Source of the DNA: UBA6016 sp041915365
GTDB taxonomy: Bacteria > Campylobacterota > Campylobacteria > Campylobacterales > UBA6016
Reading direction: 5' to 3'
Assembly: GCA_041915365.1 (NCBI GenBank)
Contig: JAYSBP010000005.1
Coordinates: 1-64,000 of the forward strand
DNA: 64,000 nucleotides
Shown here: piece by piece, positions 6,821-15,129 of the stretch
How the letters are laid out: each line of letters opens with the position of its first letter
Numbering within the stretch: the stretch's first letter is position 1
Notes under the pieces: model-generated
The model's input: the letters and a program-made list of their open reading frames with translations, nothing else
Databases searched by the model: none
What the model was told of the DNA's origin: nothing
Made by a program: the position numbers and the translations under genes

Positions 6821-8596
6821 TTACCTTAACGAAGCGTATTTTTCAGGCGAGCTTTTTGCCGATTTTTTGAGTTCTGCGGTGGCGTATATGATGTCTTCCA
6901 TCGTAATTCCCTTTTTATCTTTTCCTATCACGATAGCGGCGCAGCTTGCGGCTAGCAAGTCGAAGTTTCTCATTATCCCAAACCTATCTTTTGCAGTTAT
7001 AAATCCGGCTTTTCGGTCGTCTTTTGAGTAGAATGATTCTGCGTTTTGGGCGTATTTTTTTAGCGCCGCTTTTAGCGTCGTTTCAAAATCCGTGATAGGC
7101 ATCTCCTCCGTCCCCTGATAGCCGACAAAAAAGTCATCGCCACCGATATGTCCCAAAAACGGCTTGAATTTTGACGTCTCTTCCTTCATCGTATCCGCAA
7201 AAAGCAGTATCGCTCTATCCCCTTGCCTGAAGCCGAATTTGTCATTGAATGGCTTGAAATTATCGAGGTCGAGATACGCCAGTAGATACTCGCCAGAAGT
7301 ATCGGTAGTCGCTTTTTGGATAAATTCCGAGACTATCGCATTGCCGGGGAGTTTTGTGAGCGGGTTTTGGTCTCTTGCGACTCTGAGATTTTTTTCGTTT
7401 AGTGCGTTGATTAGCGATTTTGCGGTCAAAAAGCCTTTGTATTTGAACGCTTTTGTGATGATGACACCCTCTAGTTCATCGTGATTGGCGAACATATCTA
7501 GTATATCTTCAAGAGGCGTGGTGATGTCCGCTATAGGGCAGGGTGTGGCGTATTTGCCAGTGTGTTGGTTTTGGATGATTTGTAATCCATATTGCGAGTA
7601 GATGTATTTGCGAAGGCTTTTTTCGGTGACGAGTCCTATAGGGCTTCTATCGGCGTCAACTATCGGAAACATAGTCACTCTCTCGTCTTTTTGGAACTTT
7701 TCTACTACGCTGTTGATAGGCTCCGTGTTTAGCACCGTGTCAAGCCACAAAAGCTGATTTAAGATGTGCGTCACGTCAGATTCGCCGCTTCTTTTGTCTT
7801 CTTCAGCCAGCTCTTTTATCATCGGGTTGTATAGTTTTATATCTTTTGGTTTTGACGGCTTTTGGATAAAAAAACCCTGCATAAGGTCGCACCCAAGCTC
7901 TTTTAACGTATAAAACTCCTCTTTGGTCTCAATCCCTTCGGCTATTACCATTGCCCCTCTGATGTGCGCTAACTTGATGATTTCGGTACAAAACAATCTA
8001 TTTTTGCTACATTGTTTAATATTTCGCACTAGAAATTTATCTATCTTGACGGCGTCGGGCTCGGAGTGGTAGAGCAGCTCAAAGCCGCTATGCCCGCTAC
8101 CAAAATCGTCAAGGGCGACCTTGAATCCCTGAAGCTTATAAGTATTGAGGATATTTTTTGTGCTTGCGTACGTTGAGAACTTATGCCGCTCCGAGATGTC
8201 AAAATATATGTTTTGCGGACTGATTGAATACTCTTTTAGCAGTTGCTTTGTATTGCCGGGGCTGTAGTCTAGCATCTCAAGTATTCTCGTATCTAGGTTA
8301 TAAAACAGCTTCAAAGAGACGTTATAAGCATCTGATATTTCGCTTGTTAGCTGATGCTGTAGCTCTACGAATTTTTTGAACGCAAGCTTGCGAAGCTCTA
8401 AGTCTATATCATACAGCACGCCGTCTCTGTACGCCTCGTCGAACATATCTTCTAGGCTTGCGTATCCGCTTTTTTCGTGCCCTCTTAGCAACGCCTCAAC
8501 GCCGAATAAATCCCCTGTTTGCGGACTGATTATCGGCAAAAATAAAAACTCTGATTTTTCTACGACGTGCTGCCATTTTTCATCTAGCCGTATCAT
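6821..8596 (-). CDS. EAL-CBS-GGDEF cyclic-di-GMP protein
   Basis: This 591-residue protein without membrane segments has domains in the order EAL (about 20-255), two CBS motifs (about 280-400) and GGDEF (about 410-575). The EAL part keeps key residues: VEALLRG, DISER, DDFGSGHSG, IDKFLV, AEGIET and QGFF, so phosphodiesterase activity is likely. The GGDEF signature reads GGDDF, with aspartate for the catalytic-site glutamate, and no RxxD inhibitory site precedes it, so cyclase activity is doubtful. The CBS pair suggests control by adenine nucleotides. It follows the hybrid kinase gene by two bases and is probably cotranscribed. Confidence 0.93.
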   Translation of the reverse strand: MIRLDEKWQHVVEKSEFLFLPIISPQTGDLFGVEALLRGHEKSGYASLEDMFDEAYRDGVLYDIDLELRKLAFKKFVELQHQLTSEISDAYNVSLKLFYNLDTRILEMLDYSPGNTKQLLKEYSISPQNIYFDISERHKFSTYASTKNILNTYKLQGFKVALDDFGSGHSGFELLYHSEPDAVKIDKFLVRNIKQCSKNRLFCTEIIKLAHIRGAMVIAEGIETKEEFYTLKELGCDLMQGFFIQKPSKPKDIKLYNPMIKELAEEDKRSGESDVTHILNQLLWLDTVLNTEPINSVVEKFQKDERVTMFPIVDADRSPIGLVTEKSLRKYIYSQYGLQIIQNQHTGKYATPCPIADITTPLEDILDMFANHDELEGVIITKAFKYKGFLTAKSLINALNEKNLRVARDQNPLTKLPGNAIVSEFIQKATTDTSGEYLLAYLDLDNFKPFNDKFGFRQGDRAILLFADTMKEETSKFKPFLGHIGGDDFFVGYQGTEEMPITDFETTLKAALKKYAQNAESFYSKDDRKAGFITAKDRFGIMRNFDLLAASCAAIVIGKDKKGITMEDIIYATAELKKSAKSSPEKYASLR

Positions 8597-8598
8597 TT

Positions 8599-11322
8599 TT
8601 ATTCCCCGTATAGCATAAAGAGAGCTTTTTTGAGTTGCGTAAAGCTCTCGTGAAATTCCGAGCTAGGCGCTTCGCCGCTCTCCGCAGATTTTTTTGCTTG
8701 CGTATTGAGGGTGTTTGTGGCGTGTAAAAGCTCATCTAGCCCCGTGCTCGCAAGTATCCCTTTTAGGTTGTGGATTGTCCCGTAAAGCTCTTTGAAATCG
8801 CCGGTTGAAATCGCATCGTCCGCTTTTGATAACGTCTTTTTGATGGAGTCGATACATACGCCATACAAAGTTTTTGCATCCTTGCCCGTTAGGCCTAGGT
8901 TGTTTTTGTAGTAGGCGAATATTTGACGTTGCATATTTATTTTTGTATGCTCTTGCTCGGCTGTTTTTGGTTCCGGTTTTGCGATTTCTATTTTTTGCCT
9001 TAGAGCGTATTTGCTCAGCACTTCGGCAACCTTGTCGGTTCTTATCGGCTTTGTTACGTAGTCATTTGCTCCGAGTTTCAACGCTTTTTCGACATCCTCT
9101 TTGAAAGCGTTGGCGCTCATTACGACGATGGGCGTGGTCTTGTCAAACTCTCTTATGAGTCGTATTGTGCTAAACCCATCGAGACGTGGCATCTGAACAT
9201 CCATAAATACGATGTCGAAACTCTCTTTTTTGATAATTTCCAGCGCTTCCAAGCCGTCTTTTGCGAATTTGATATTTTGTATCCCAAATTTCTTGTTTAG
9301 CATTGCTGATATGAGCTCGGCGTTGAATACCACATCCTCTACGATAAGTAGCCTAAGTTCTTTTGTATTGGCAGAGGCGAAGTCGTATTTGAACTCCAGC
9401 GTACCTTGATTTTTGGCTATCGCATCCCCCATTTTAAGCGGAAGATTTACAAAAAATTTAGACCCTTTGCCAAACTCACTTTCGCATCTTATCGAGCCGC
9501 CCATAATTTCGCATATATTTTTGCAGATGTATAGTCCAAGGCCTGTTCCACCGAAGTTCTTTGACTCTGTCTCTCTTGTTTGGTAGAAGGGTTTAAATAT
9601 TTCGGTTAGTTTTGTTTTTTCTATTCCGATACCTGTGTCTTTGACCGTTATCTCTAACTCTAGCTTGTGTTTTCGCCTGTTTTTTACTGTTGTGTTTACT
9701 TTTACAAATCCTTGCTTTGTGAACTTGAGCGAGTTTGAAATCAAATTTACGAGTATTTGCTTGAGCCTATCCGCATCGCCTATGATATACCGCTCCAGCA
9801 TAGGGTCGCCAAACTCCAAAGCGACTTTGTTGTCGCATCTGGAGCTGACTATATTTTTGATGTCGTCAAGCAAAAGCCCATAGTCAAAAGGTGATTCAAA
9901 AAACTCCATTTGCTCGGCCTCTATCTTTGAGACGTCAAGTACGTCGCTGATTAGACGGAGCAGGTGTTTTGAGCTGACTAGGCTTTTGTGTACATAGCCT
10001 TGTTGTTCCGTATCGAGGTCGGTACACTCCAAAAGGTCCAAAAATCCTATGATGGAGTTGAGTGGCGTCCTGATGTCGTGGGAGATGGAGGAGATGAATA
10101 TTTTTTGAGTGCTTAGGGCTTTTTTTAGTTTTGCGTTGATTTCAAATTGCTCTTTTAGCGCATCGTCTACGAGATTTACGAAAGCGTCCGCCGGAGTTGC
10201 GGGTACTTTTGTCTCTTTGAGATTTGATGTATTGTCATCGTCTTTTTCGCTTAGGGCTAGGACGATACTGGAGTGGTTGTATTCACACGGTATCTCACCG
10301 TTTTCACCGTATATCTCCGAACCGCCAAAATAAGACACGCAGTCGCATACGCTAGATAGGCTACCTGGGATTGCGAGTGGGGTTTTATTTTTGAAAAATT
10401 TTTTTAGAGTGTAGTCTGAGAATATCAACATCGCAGAGGGTGGCTCATCCATTGAGGCTTTGGCACTTTCATAAGACTTTAACCCCATATTTTTTGGGCT
10501 TGAATATCCTATTTGGAGCATATCACCCTCTTTTATTTCCCCGTGCATCACCGCCTTGTGAGAGTTGAATTCATCGATAAACAGCGCTTTCCCACTCTCT
10601 TGCGAAATAAGGGGGAACCTACAAGCGGCAAGTAGCGGGTCTTCCATTACTATATCTTCGCCGAGTAGTTTTTTGTATGCTTCAAGTAGTTTTAGCCCTT
10701 CTATTTCATACACAAAACCATTTTTTGCGCTCGTTACTTTTAGTTTTTTGCTTATCGGCTTGATTTGCGAGTTGTCGTATATACTGGCGTTGAGATTTTT
10801 GCCGCTAAGTGTCACTATTACGACGCCGTTTTTTATCTCTTTGCCGTTTAGTTTGATAGTAGCTCTGGAATCGTCTGAGTATGGTTTTAGCCCTACTATT
10901 TTTGCGTTTATGGAGGCTAGTTCGGTGTAGAGTTGCGGTGGAGGTAGATGCGGTATTGATGAAAATACTATTGCGGCTTTTAGCTCTTTGCTTTTATTAT
11001 CAGCCAAAAAGCCTTCCGTGATTTTTGAGCTCTCTACCGCTTTTGCCTTTATGGTTGCTTTTGCGCTTAGCAGAAGCGTTACCAGTACCCCCTTGCTCAG
11101 CAGTCTTTCATTGAGACATTCCGCTTCAAGCGCAAAAGAGATTACGATTACTTTTTTGTTGTTTTTTTGGATAAGTTCACATACGGCCTCGGCCTCTTTT
11201 TGGCTATCGCTTTTGTATGTTACGATTGCCAGCGCACAGGCAAAAGGGCGTTCTTGCAGGTTCTCTTCGCAAAATTTTTGCAGTTGCCCCATATTTTTGT
11301 ATTTGTGCGAAAAAAGCTTCAT
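8599..11322 (-). CDS. Hybrid histidine kinase with FIST sensor, REC and HPt domains
   Basis: This ~907-residue protein has an N-terminal FIST sensory region (FIST-N and FIST-C, about 25-370; GGSEIYGENGEIPCEYNH near its end). A HisKA domain follows with phospho-acceptor His ~415 in SISHDIRTPLNS, then an HATPase domain with NLISNSLKF and GGTGLGLYI, a receiver with Asp ~706 in VFMDVQMPRLDG, and an HPt with His ~851 in TIHNLKGI. No membrane segment is seen, so it senses a cytoplasmic signal, probably a small ligand such as an amino acid. Longer in-frame starts would run into the divergent gene; the ATG at 11322 has GGAAG upstream. The phosphorelay output partner is not obvious. Confidence 0.92.
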   Translation of the reverse strand: MKLFSHKYKNMGQLQKFCEENLQERPFACALAIVTYKSDSQKEAEAVCELIQKNNKKVIVISFALEAECLNERLLSKGVLVTLLLSAKATIKAKAVESSKITEGFLADNKSKELKAAIVFSSIPHLPPPQLYTELASINAKIVGLKPYSDDSRATIKLNGKEIKNGVVIVTLSGKNLNASIYDNSQIKPISKKLKVTSAKNGFVYEIEGLKLLEAYKKLLGEDIVMEDPLLAACRFPLISQESGKALFIDEFNSHKAVMHGEIKEGDMLQIGYSSPKNMGLKSYESAKASMDEPPSAMLIFSDYTLKKFFKNKTPLAIPGSLSSVCDCVSYFGGSEIYGENGEIPCEYNHSSIVLALSEKDDDNTSNLKETKVPATPADAFVNLVDDALKEQFEINAKLKKALSTQKIFISSISHDIRTPLNSIIGFLDLLECTDLDTEQQGYVHKSLVSSKHLLRLISDVLDVSKIEAEQMEFFESPFDYGLLLDDIKNIVSSRCDNKVALEFGDPMLERYIIGDADRLKQILVNLISNSLKFTKQGFVKVNTTVKNRRKHKLELEITVKDTGIGIEKTKLTEIFKPFYQTRETESKNFGGTGLGLYICKNICEIMGGSIRCESEFGKGSKFFVNLPLKMGDAIAKNQGTLEFKYDFASANTKELRLLIVEDVVFNAELISAMLNKKFGIQNIKFAKDGLEALEIIKKESFDIVFMDVQMPRLDGFSTIRLIREFDKTTPIVVMSANAFKEDVEKALKLGANDYVTKPIRTDKVAEVLSKYALRQKIEIAKPEPKTAEQEHTKINMQRQIFAYYKNNLGLTGKDAKTLYGVCIDSIKKTLSKADDAISTGDFKELYGTIHNLKGILASTGLDELLHATNTLNTQAKKSAESGEAPSSEFHESFTQLKKALFMLYGE

Positions 11323-11404
11323 CCACCGCTTCCAAAAAATTTTTTTGGTAAAGTAACAACTCTTTATGTCTAAACTTTGACAATTAATAAAAATACGGAA
11401 AAAT

Positions 11405-12550
11405 ATGGGCAAATCTATGACGATTGGCAAATCAGCCCTCTTGATGACGCTCGGCGTCGTAGGCGTGTTCGCCGCTTTTACGCTGTATATCGTTTATGCG
11501 GAGTATGCCCGCTTTGCTGAGGCCTCGGTGGAGATACTTTTTTGGCTTATTATTATGGCCCTTTGCGTAGTTATCGGGATAGGTTTTTTTTGGGGCTCTT
11601 TTGTGAGCCGTGTTACGAGTGAAATAGTAACAATCAGCGAGTTTTTGAAGCGTCACGATAACGCTTCGACCCCACTTCGAGCCAACGACTTTCGGATAAC
11701 AGAATTTGGTCTGATAGCCGCAAATATCAACGATATGATGCAGGAAATAAAAGAAAAAGCCGATACGCTAAAAGAGCTAAACGAGAATTTGGAACAAAGC
11801 GTACAGATAAAAACAATGGCGCTCGCAAAAAAAAACGAAGAGCTGTATGCCGCAAAAAAACAGGTAGAAAAAGCCCTTGCCTCAAGAGATAAATTCATCA
11901 AAGACTCAATCCACGAAATCAACACCCCGCTAGCAGTTATTCAAGCAAATATAGAACTAATGCGGCTAACAGGAAACGACAGCCGACACTTAGTCAAAAT
12001 AGAAGCCGCCTCCAAAATCGTTACGAATATTTACGAGGACCTAAGCTACTTCATCAAAAAAGATAGGCTAACGATAAAAAAAGAGGTAATCAACCTAAGT
12101 CAGTTTCTCTCCGAGCGGATAGAGTATTTCAAGGAAGCCGCACAGGGTGCGAACGTATGGATAGAGTTTGACGCCAAAGAGCAGTATTTTGTATCTTTTG
12201 ACAAAACACAGCTTATAAGGCTTGTAGATAACAATATATTTAACGCCATCAAATACTCAAAAGAGGGGCACGCCATCAAAGTGTCGGTCTTTGCCGACAA
12301 ATGTGGAAAAATAGTTTTTGAGATAATCAACGAAGCTCTTTATAAGCCCGATATGCAGATAATTTTCAATAGATTTTACAGAGGTGTCGATGCTAGAGGT
12401 GGCTTTGGGATTGGGCTTAGCCTTGTGTATCAAATAGCGCTTCAAAACAGTGTCGGCATCTGCTGTGCGGCGCTTGAGGACGGGCGAGTGTGGTTTGCCT
12501 ATGCGTTTGAGGATTATTTTGAGGATGCGTTTAGTTCGCACGGATTTTAG
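11405..12550 (+). CDS. Membrane sensor histidine kinase
   Basis: The 381-residue protein has two N-terminal membrane segments (about 12-30 and 40-63) with almost no periplasmic loop, a HAMP-like linker, a coiled coil (about 105-160), HisKA with His in SIHEINTPLAVIQ, and an HATPase domain with NNIFNAIKYS and GGFGIGLSL. The tiny extracytoplasmic part suggests sensing within the membrane or cytoplasm. It is followed after 11 bases by its response regulator, and the pair leads into a porin and acetate-uptake genes, so control of that block is likely. ATG 11417 is a possible alternative start. Confidence 0.9.
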   Translation: MGKSMTIGKSALLMTLGVVGVFAAFTLYIVYAEYARFAEASVEILFWLIIMALCVVIGIGFFWGSFVSRVTSEIVTISEFLKRHDNASTPLRANDFRITEFGLIAANINDMMQEIKEKADTLKELNENLEQSVQIKTMALAKKNEELYAAKKQVEKALASRDKFIKDSIHEINTPLAVIQANIELMRLTGNDSRHLVKIEAASKIVTNIYEDLSYFIKKDRLTIKKEVINLSQFLSERIEYFKEAAQGANVWIEFDAKEQYFVSFDKTQLIRLVDNNIFNAIKYSKEGHAIKVSVFADKCGKIVFEIINEALYKPDMQIIFNRFYRGVDARGGFGIGLSLVYQIALQNSVGICCAALEDGRVWFAYAFEDYFEDAFSSHGF

Positions 12551-12561
12551 ACGGAGGATAT

Positions 12562-13224
12562 ATGAATATTTTGCTACTCGAAGACGAAGCGATGCTACGA
12601 AGTTCCATAAAAGAGTTTTTGGAGGCTCACGGGAGCGACGTAGAGGATTTTTTTGACGGCTCCGAGGCGCTTACGGCTGTTTCAAAAAAGAATTTTGACG
12701 TACTTGTTGTAGACATCAATGTTCCAAGCACAAACGGCTATAAACTGCTGGAAGATGTTAGGCAAAAAGATAGAAGCCTCCCCGTGATATTTATCACCGC
12801 AATGACAGATATAGATGATATAACAAAAGCGTATAACCTAGGATGTTCTGATTATCTCAAGAAACCCTTTAGGCTTGAGGAGTTATGGCTTAGAATCAAT
12901 CAGATATTCAAGCTTATGGAGGGTAAGAATTCTAATATTTTGATACTAAGTCCAAAATACCGCTACGATAGGAAACACAAAATACTATATTTTGAGAACA
13001 AAGAGCAGGTTTTGAGCCGTAGACATCTGCATATTATCGACCTTTTGGCCTCAAATACCAATTTTACTTTCGATTTTGACACTTTCCGTCAGAGAGTTTG
13101 GGAGCGTGATGACATTGATGACGCCACTATCCGTACGGAGATAAATAGACTTCGCAAGATACTAAACGAAGACCTAATCATAAACGCCAAAGGGCTCGGA
13201 TACAAATTAGAAAAAAAGCAGTAG
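12562..13224 (+). CDS. OmpR/PhoB-family response regulator
   Basis: This 220-residue regulator has an N-terminal receiver (phospho-acceptor Asp in VLVVDINVPSTNGY, conserved Thr in FITAMTD, Lys in YLKKPFRLEE). The C-terminal winged-helix DNA-binding domain ends with TIRTEINRLRKIL and GLGYKLEKKQ. It is expected to be phosphorylated by the upstream kinase and to bind promoters nearby, most simply the porin promoter about 90 bases downstream. An AGGA ribosome site precedes the ATG. The direct target is inferred from position only. Confidence 0.93.
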   Translation: MNILLLEDEAMLRSSIKEFLEAHGSDVEDFFDGSEALTAVSKKNFDVLVVDINVPSTNGYKLLEDVRQKDRSLPVIFITAMTDIDDITKAYNLGCSDYLKKPFRLEELWLRINQIFKLMEGKNSNILILSPKYRYDRKHKILYFENKEQVLSRRHLHIIDLLASNTNFTFDFDTFRQRVWERDDIDDATIRTEINRLRKILNEDLIINAKGLGYKLEKKQ

Positions 13225-13307
13225 TTTCGCAATAGTGTTACAAAAATACACTCAAAAAAAATAATTTTGTTCCATTTTGTTACCCTTTTTACTCATTGCT
13301 ACGTTCC

Positions 13308-13316
13308 TGCTATACA
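13308..13316 (+). promoter_or_regulatory. Extended -10 promoter of the first porin gene
   Basis: TGC-TATACA is an extended -10 element about 47 bases before the porin ATG, within a 138-base gap that also has T-tracts upstream. This is the usual look of a sigma-70 promoter in Campylobacterota, where the -35 is weak. It probably drives porin, DUF485 and actP, and separates them from the two-component genes. Confidence 0.45.
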
Positions 13317-13362
13317 AAGTTTTTACAATCAACTCGTAAATCAAAACAGGAGTGTTGTGAAA

Positions 13363-14790
13363 ATGAAAAAGATTGTGCTGAGCGTTGTGGCTGCTTCTAC
13401 GGTAGCATCCATCGGCTCTTTTGCGGCTGATGATTTGGCTAGCGCCTTCAAAGAAGGTAAGGCTAGTGGACAAATTAGAGCTTTCTATATAAATAGAGAC
13501 TACACATTTGCGGACTCTACCGGAGCCGTTACGTCAAATAAAGACCTTGACAGAGATGGTCTTGCGCTGGGTGGTAAGCTTGGATTTGAGACTGCGCCTG
13601 TGTATGGTGTATCTGCCGGAGCGGTGTTTTATACAACAAATGCGATGGACGCATCTAGCGGAACTGTTGCAAAAAACGATACTACGCTTTTTGACAGAGA
13701 TACCGCAGGCAACAGAAAAAATGCTACTTATCTTGGTCAGGCATATGTGCAGGCTAAGCTTGGCAATACGCTTGTAAAAGTTGGTAGACAACAACTTGAT
13801 ACGCCTCTCGCTGGAAGCGACGATGCTAGAATGCTACCTACACTATTTGAAGCTGCCGTTGTTATCAATAGCGATATCAAAGACACCACGCTTATCGGTG
13901 CGCATGTTACAAGAATAGCTTACGGTACGTTTGCAAATGGATATGCTGGCTCTGGAACAACGGCTGCTGCACAGACGGCAACGGCAGAGCTTGCACTTGT
14001 TAGCGGTTATGGTAATAGAACTCAAACAACGACGGGAACAAATTTTGTTACCGATTATAAAGTTGGCGTTTTCCAAAGCATGGGGAAGGCTGCGCTGGGT
14101 GATGGTGCTAAAAACTCTGGCGTAACCGCCGCTGCCGCAATTTACAAGGGTATTCCTGGTCTGACGGTGCAAGTATGGGATTATTATGCGCATGAAATCC
14201 TAAACGCTATTTACGCTCAGGCAGATTACAGCTGGAAATGCCTACTAAACCCTGCCGCTACAATGACCGGTTCTGTGCAGTATATCAAAGAGAGCGATAT
14301 GCACGATACGCTTAACCTATCTTCTGCGCCATACTATGCGGTACAGCTTGCTACTAAAGCGGGAAGCTTCAATGCTGCTGCGGCTTACTCTGCGACAGGA
14401 AAAAACAATAGCGCCTCTTTTGGTGGAAATGTAATATCTCCATGGGGCGGCATGCCGGCGTTTACGCAAGGTATGGTGACAAGACACCAGTTCTTTAAAG
14501 ATACGACTGCATGGAAAGTATCTGCTGGGTACAACCTAAAAGATATACTCGGACAAGATATTACGGCTAGCGCATACTATGCATCTTTTAAAGTCAATTC
14601 TGCAAACGGATATACGGATAAAGTTACAACTACCGAGCCTGGTTTTGATATAACATACAACAATGCCGGAATTAAAAACCTTCAGCTTAGACTAAGAGGT
14701 AATTTCCCGAATGACTTTAGAAAAAATCTAACTACTGCTGAGACCACTAGCTGGAAAGAGTATAGAGTTATCGCCAACTACAACTTTTAA
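13363..14790 (+). CDS. Outer-membrane porin, OprD-like family
   Basis: The 475-residue precursor starts with a signal peptide cut after about residue 21 (KKIVLSVVAASTVASIGSFA). The mature part begins ADDLASAFKEGKASGQIRA, has alternating amphipathic strands and ends in the aromatic terminal strand YRVIANYNF, as needed for BAM insertion. The pattern VKVGRQQLDTPLAGSDDARM is typical of the Campylobacterota OprD-like porins. AGGAG lies 10 bases before the ATG at 13363; longer in-frame readings have no signal peptide. Lying directly before DUF485-actP, it may carry acetate or other small carboxylates into the periplasm. Specificity is inferred. Confidence 0.9.
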   Translation: MKKIVLSVVAASTVASIGSFAADDLASAFKEGKASGQIRAFYINRDYTFADSTGAVTSNKDLDRDGLALGGKLGFETAPVYGVSAGAVFYTTNAMDASSGTVAKNDTTLFDRDTAGNRKNATYLGQAYVQAKLGNTLVKVGRQQLDTPLAGSDDARMLPTLFEAAVVINSDIKDTTLIGAHVTRIAYGTFANGYAGSGTTAAAQTATAELALVSGYGNRTQTTTGTNFVTDYKVGVFQSMGKAALGDGAKNSGVTAAAAIYKGIPGLTVQVWDYYAHEILNAIYAQADYSWKCLLNPAATMTGSVQYIKESDMHDTLNLSSAPYYAVQLATKAGSFNAAAAYSATGKNNSASFGGNVISPWGGMPAFTQGMVTRHQFFKDTTAWKVSAGYNLKDILGQDITASAYYASFKVNSANGYTDKVTTTEPGFDITYNNAGIKNLQLRLRGNFPNDFRKNLTTAETTSWKEYRVIANYNF

Positions 14791-14811
14791 TGAAAGAGAG
14801 AGGGTACACGC

Positions 14812-15129
14812 ATGAAAAATAACCTTGTTGAAATAGTAAAAAATAGCTCTAGCTATCAAGAACTTGTCGCTAAAAGAACCTCTTTTAGCCTCAAGCTTGC
14901 GGCTATTATGCTTGTTATGTATTACGCATTCATTCTTGTTATCGCATTTGACAAAAAACTCCTTGGCATGTCGCTAAGCGGCGGCGTAACAACAGTCGGT
15001 ATCCCCGTTGGTATCGGAATTATTATTATTTCGTTTGTTCTTACTGGTATTTATACAAAAAGAGCAAATACGGAATTCGACGAACTAAGCGAAAAAGTAA
15101 AAGAAGAAGTAAGAAAGGCGGGCGAATGA
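14812..15129 (+). CDS. yjcH: DUF485 membrane protein (YjcH-like)
   Basis: This 105-residue protein has a cytoplasmic start (SSSYQELVAKRTSFS), two membrane segments (about 26-46 and 62-84) and a charged tail. This is the DUF485 layout that almost always precedes actP-type acetate permeases, as yjcH does in E. coli. It is thought to be an accessory subunit of the permease, but its mechanism is not settled. The gene overlaps the actP start by four bases (ATGA). Confidence 0.92.
   Translation: MKNNLVEIVKNSSSYQELVAKRTSFSLKLAAIMLVMYYAFILVIAFDKKLLGMSLSGGVTTVGIPVGIGIIIISFVLTGIYTKRANTEFDELSEKVKEEVRKAGE

Noticed and set aside
11323..11430. Longer N-terminus for the FIST hybrid kinase
   Set aside because: It would overlap the divergent kinase gene, has an unlikely composition, and a better ATG with ribosome site is at 11322.
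13267..13362. Longer N-terminus for the first porin
   Set aside because: The extension would hide the signal peptide and covers the promoter-like element; the ATG at 13363 has AGGAG upstream.
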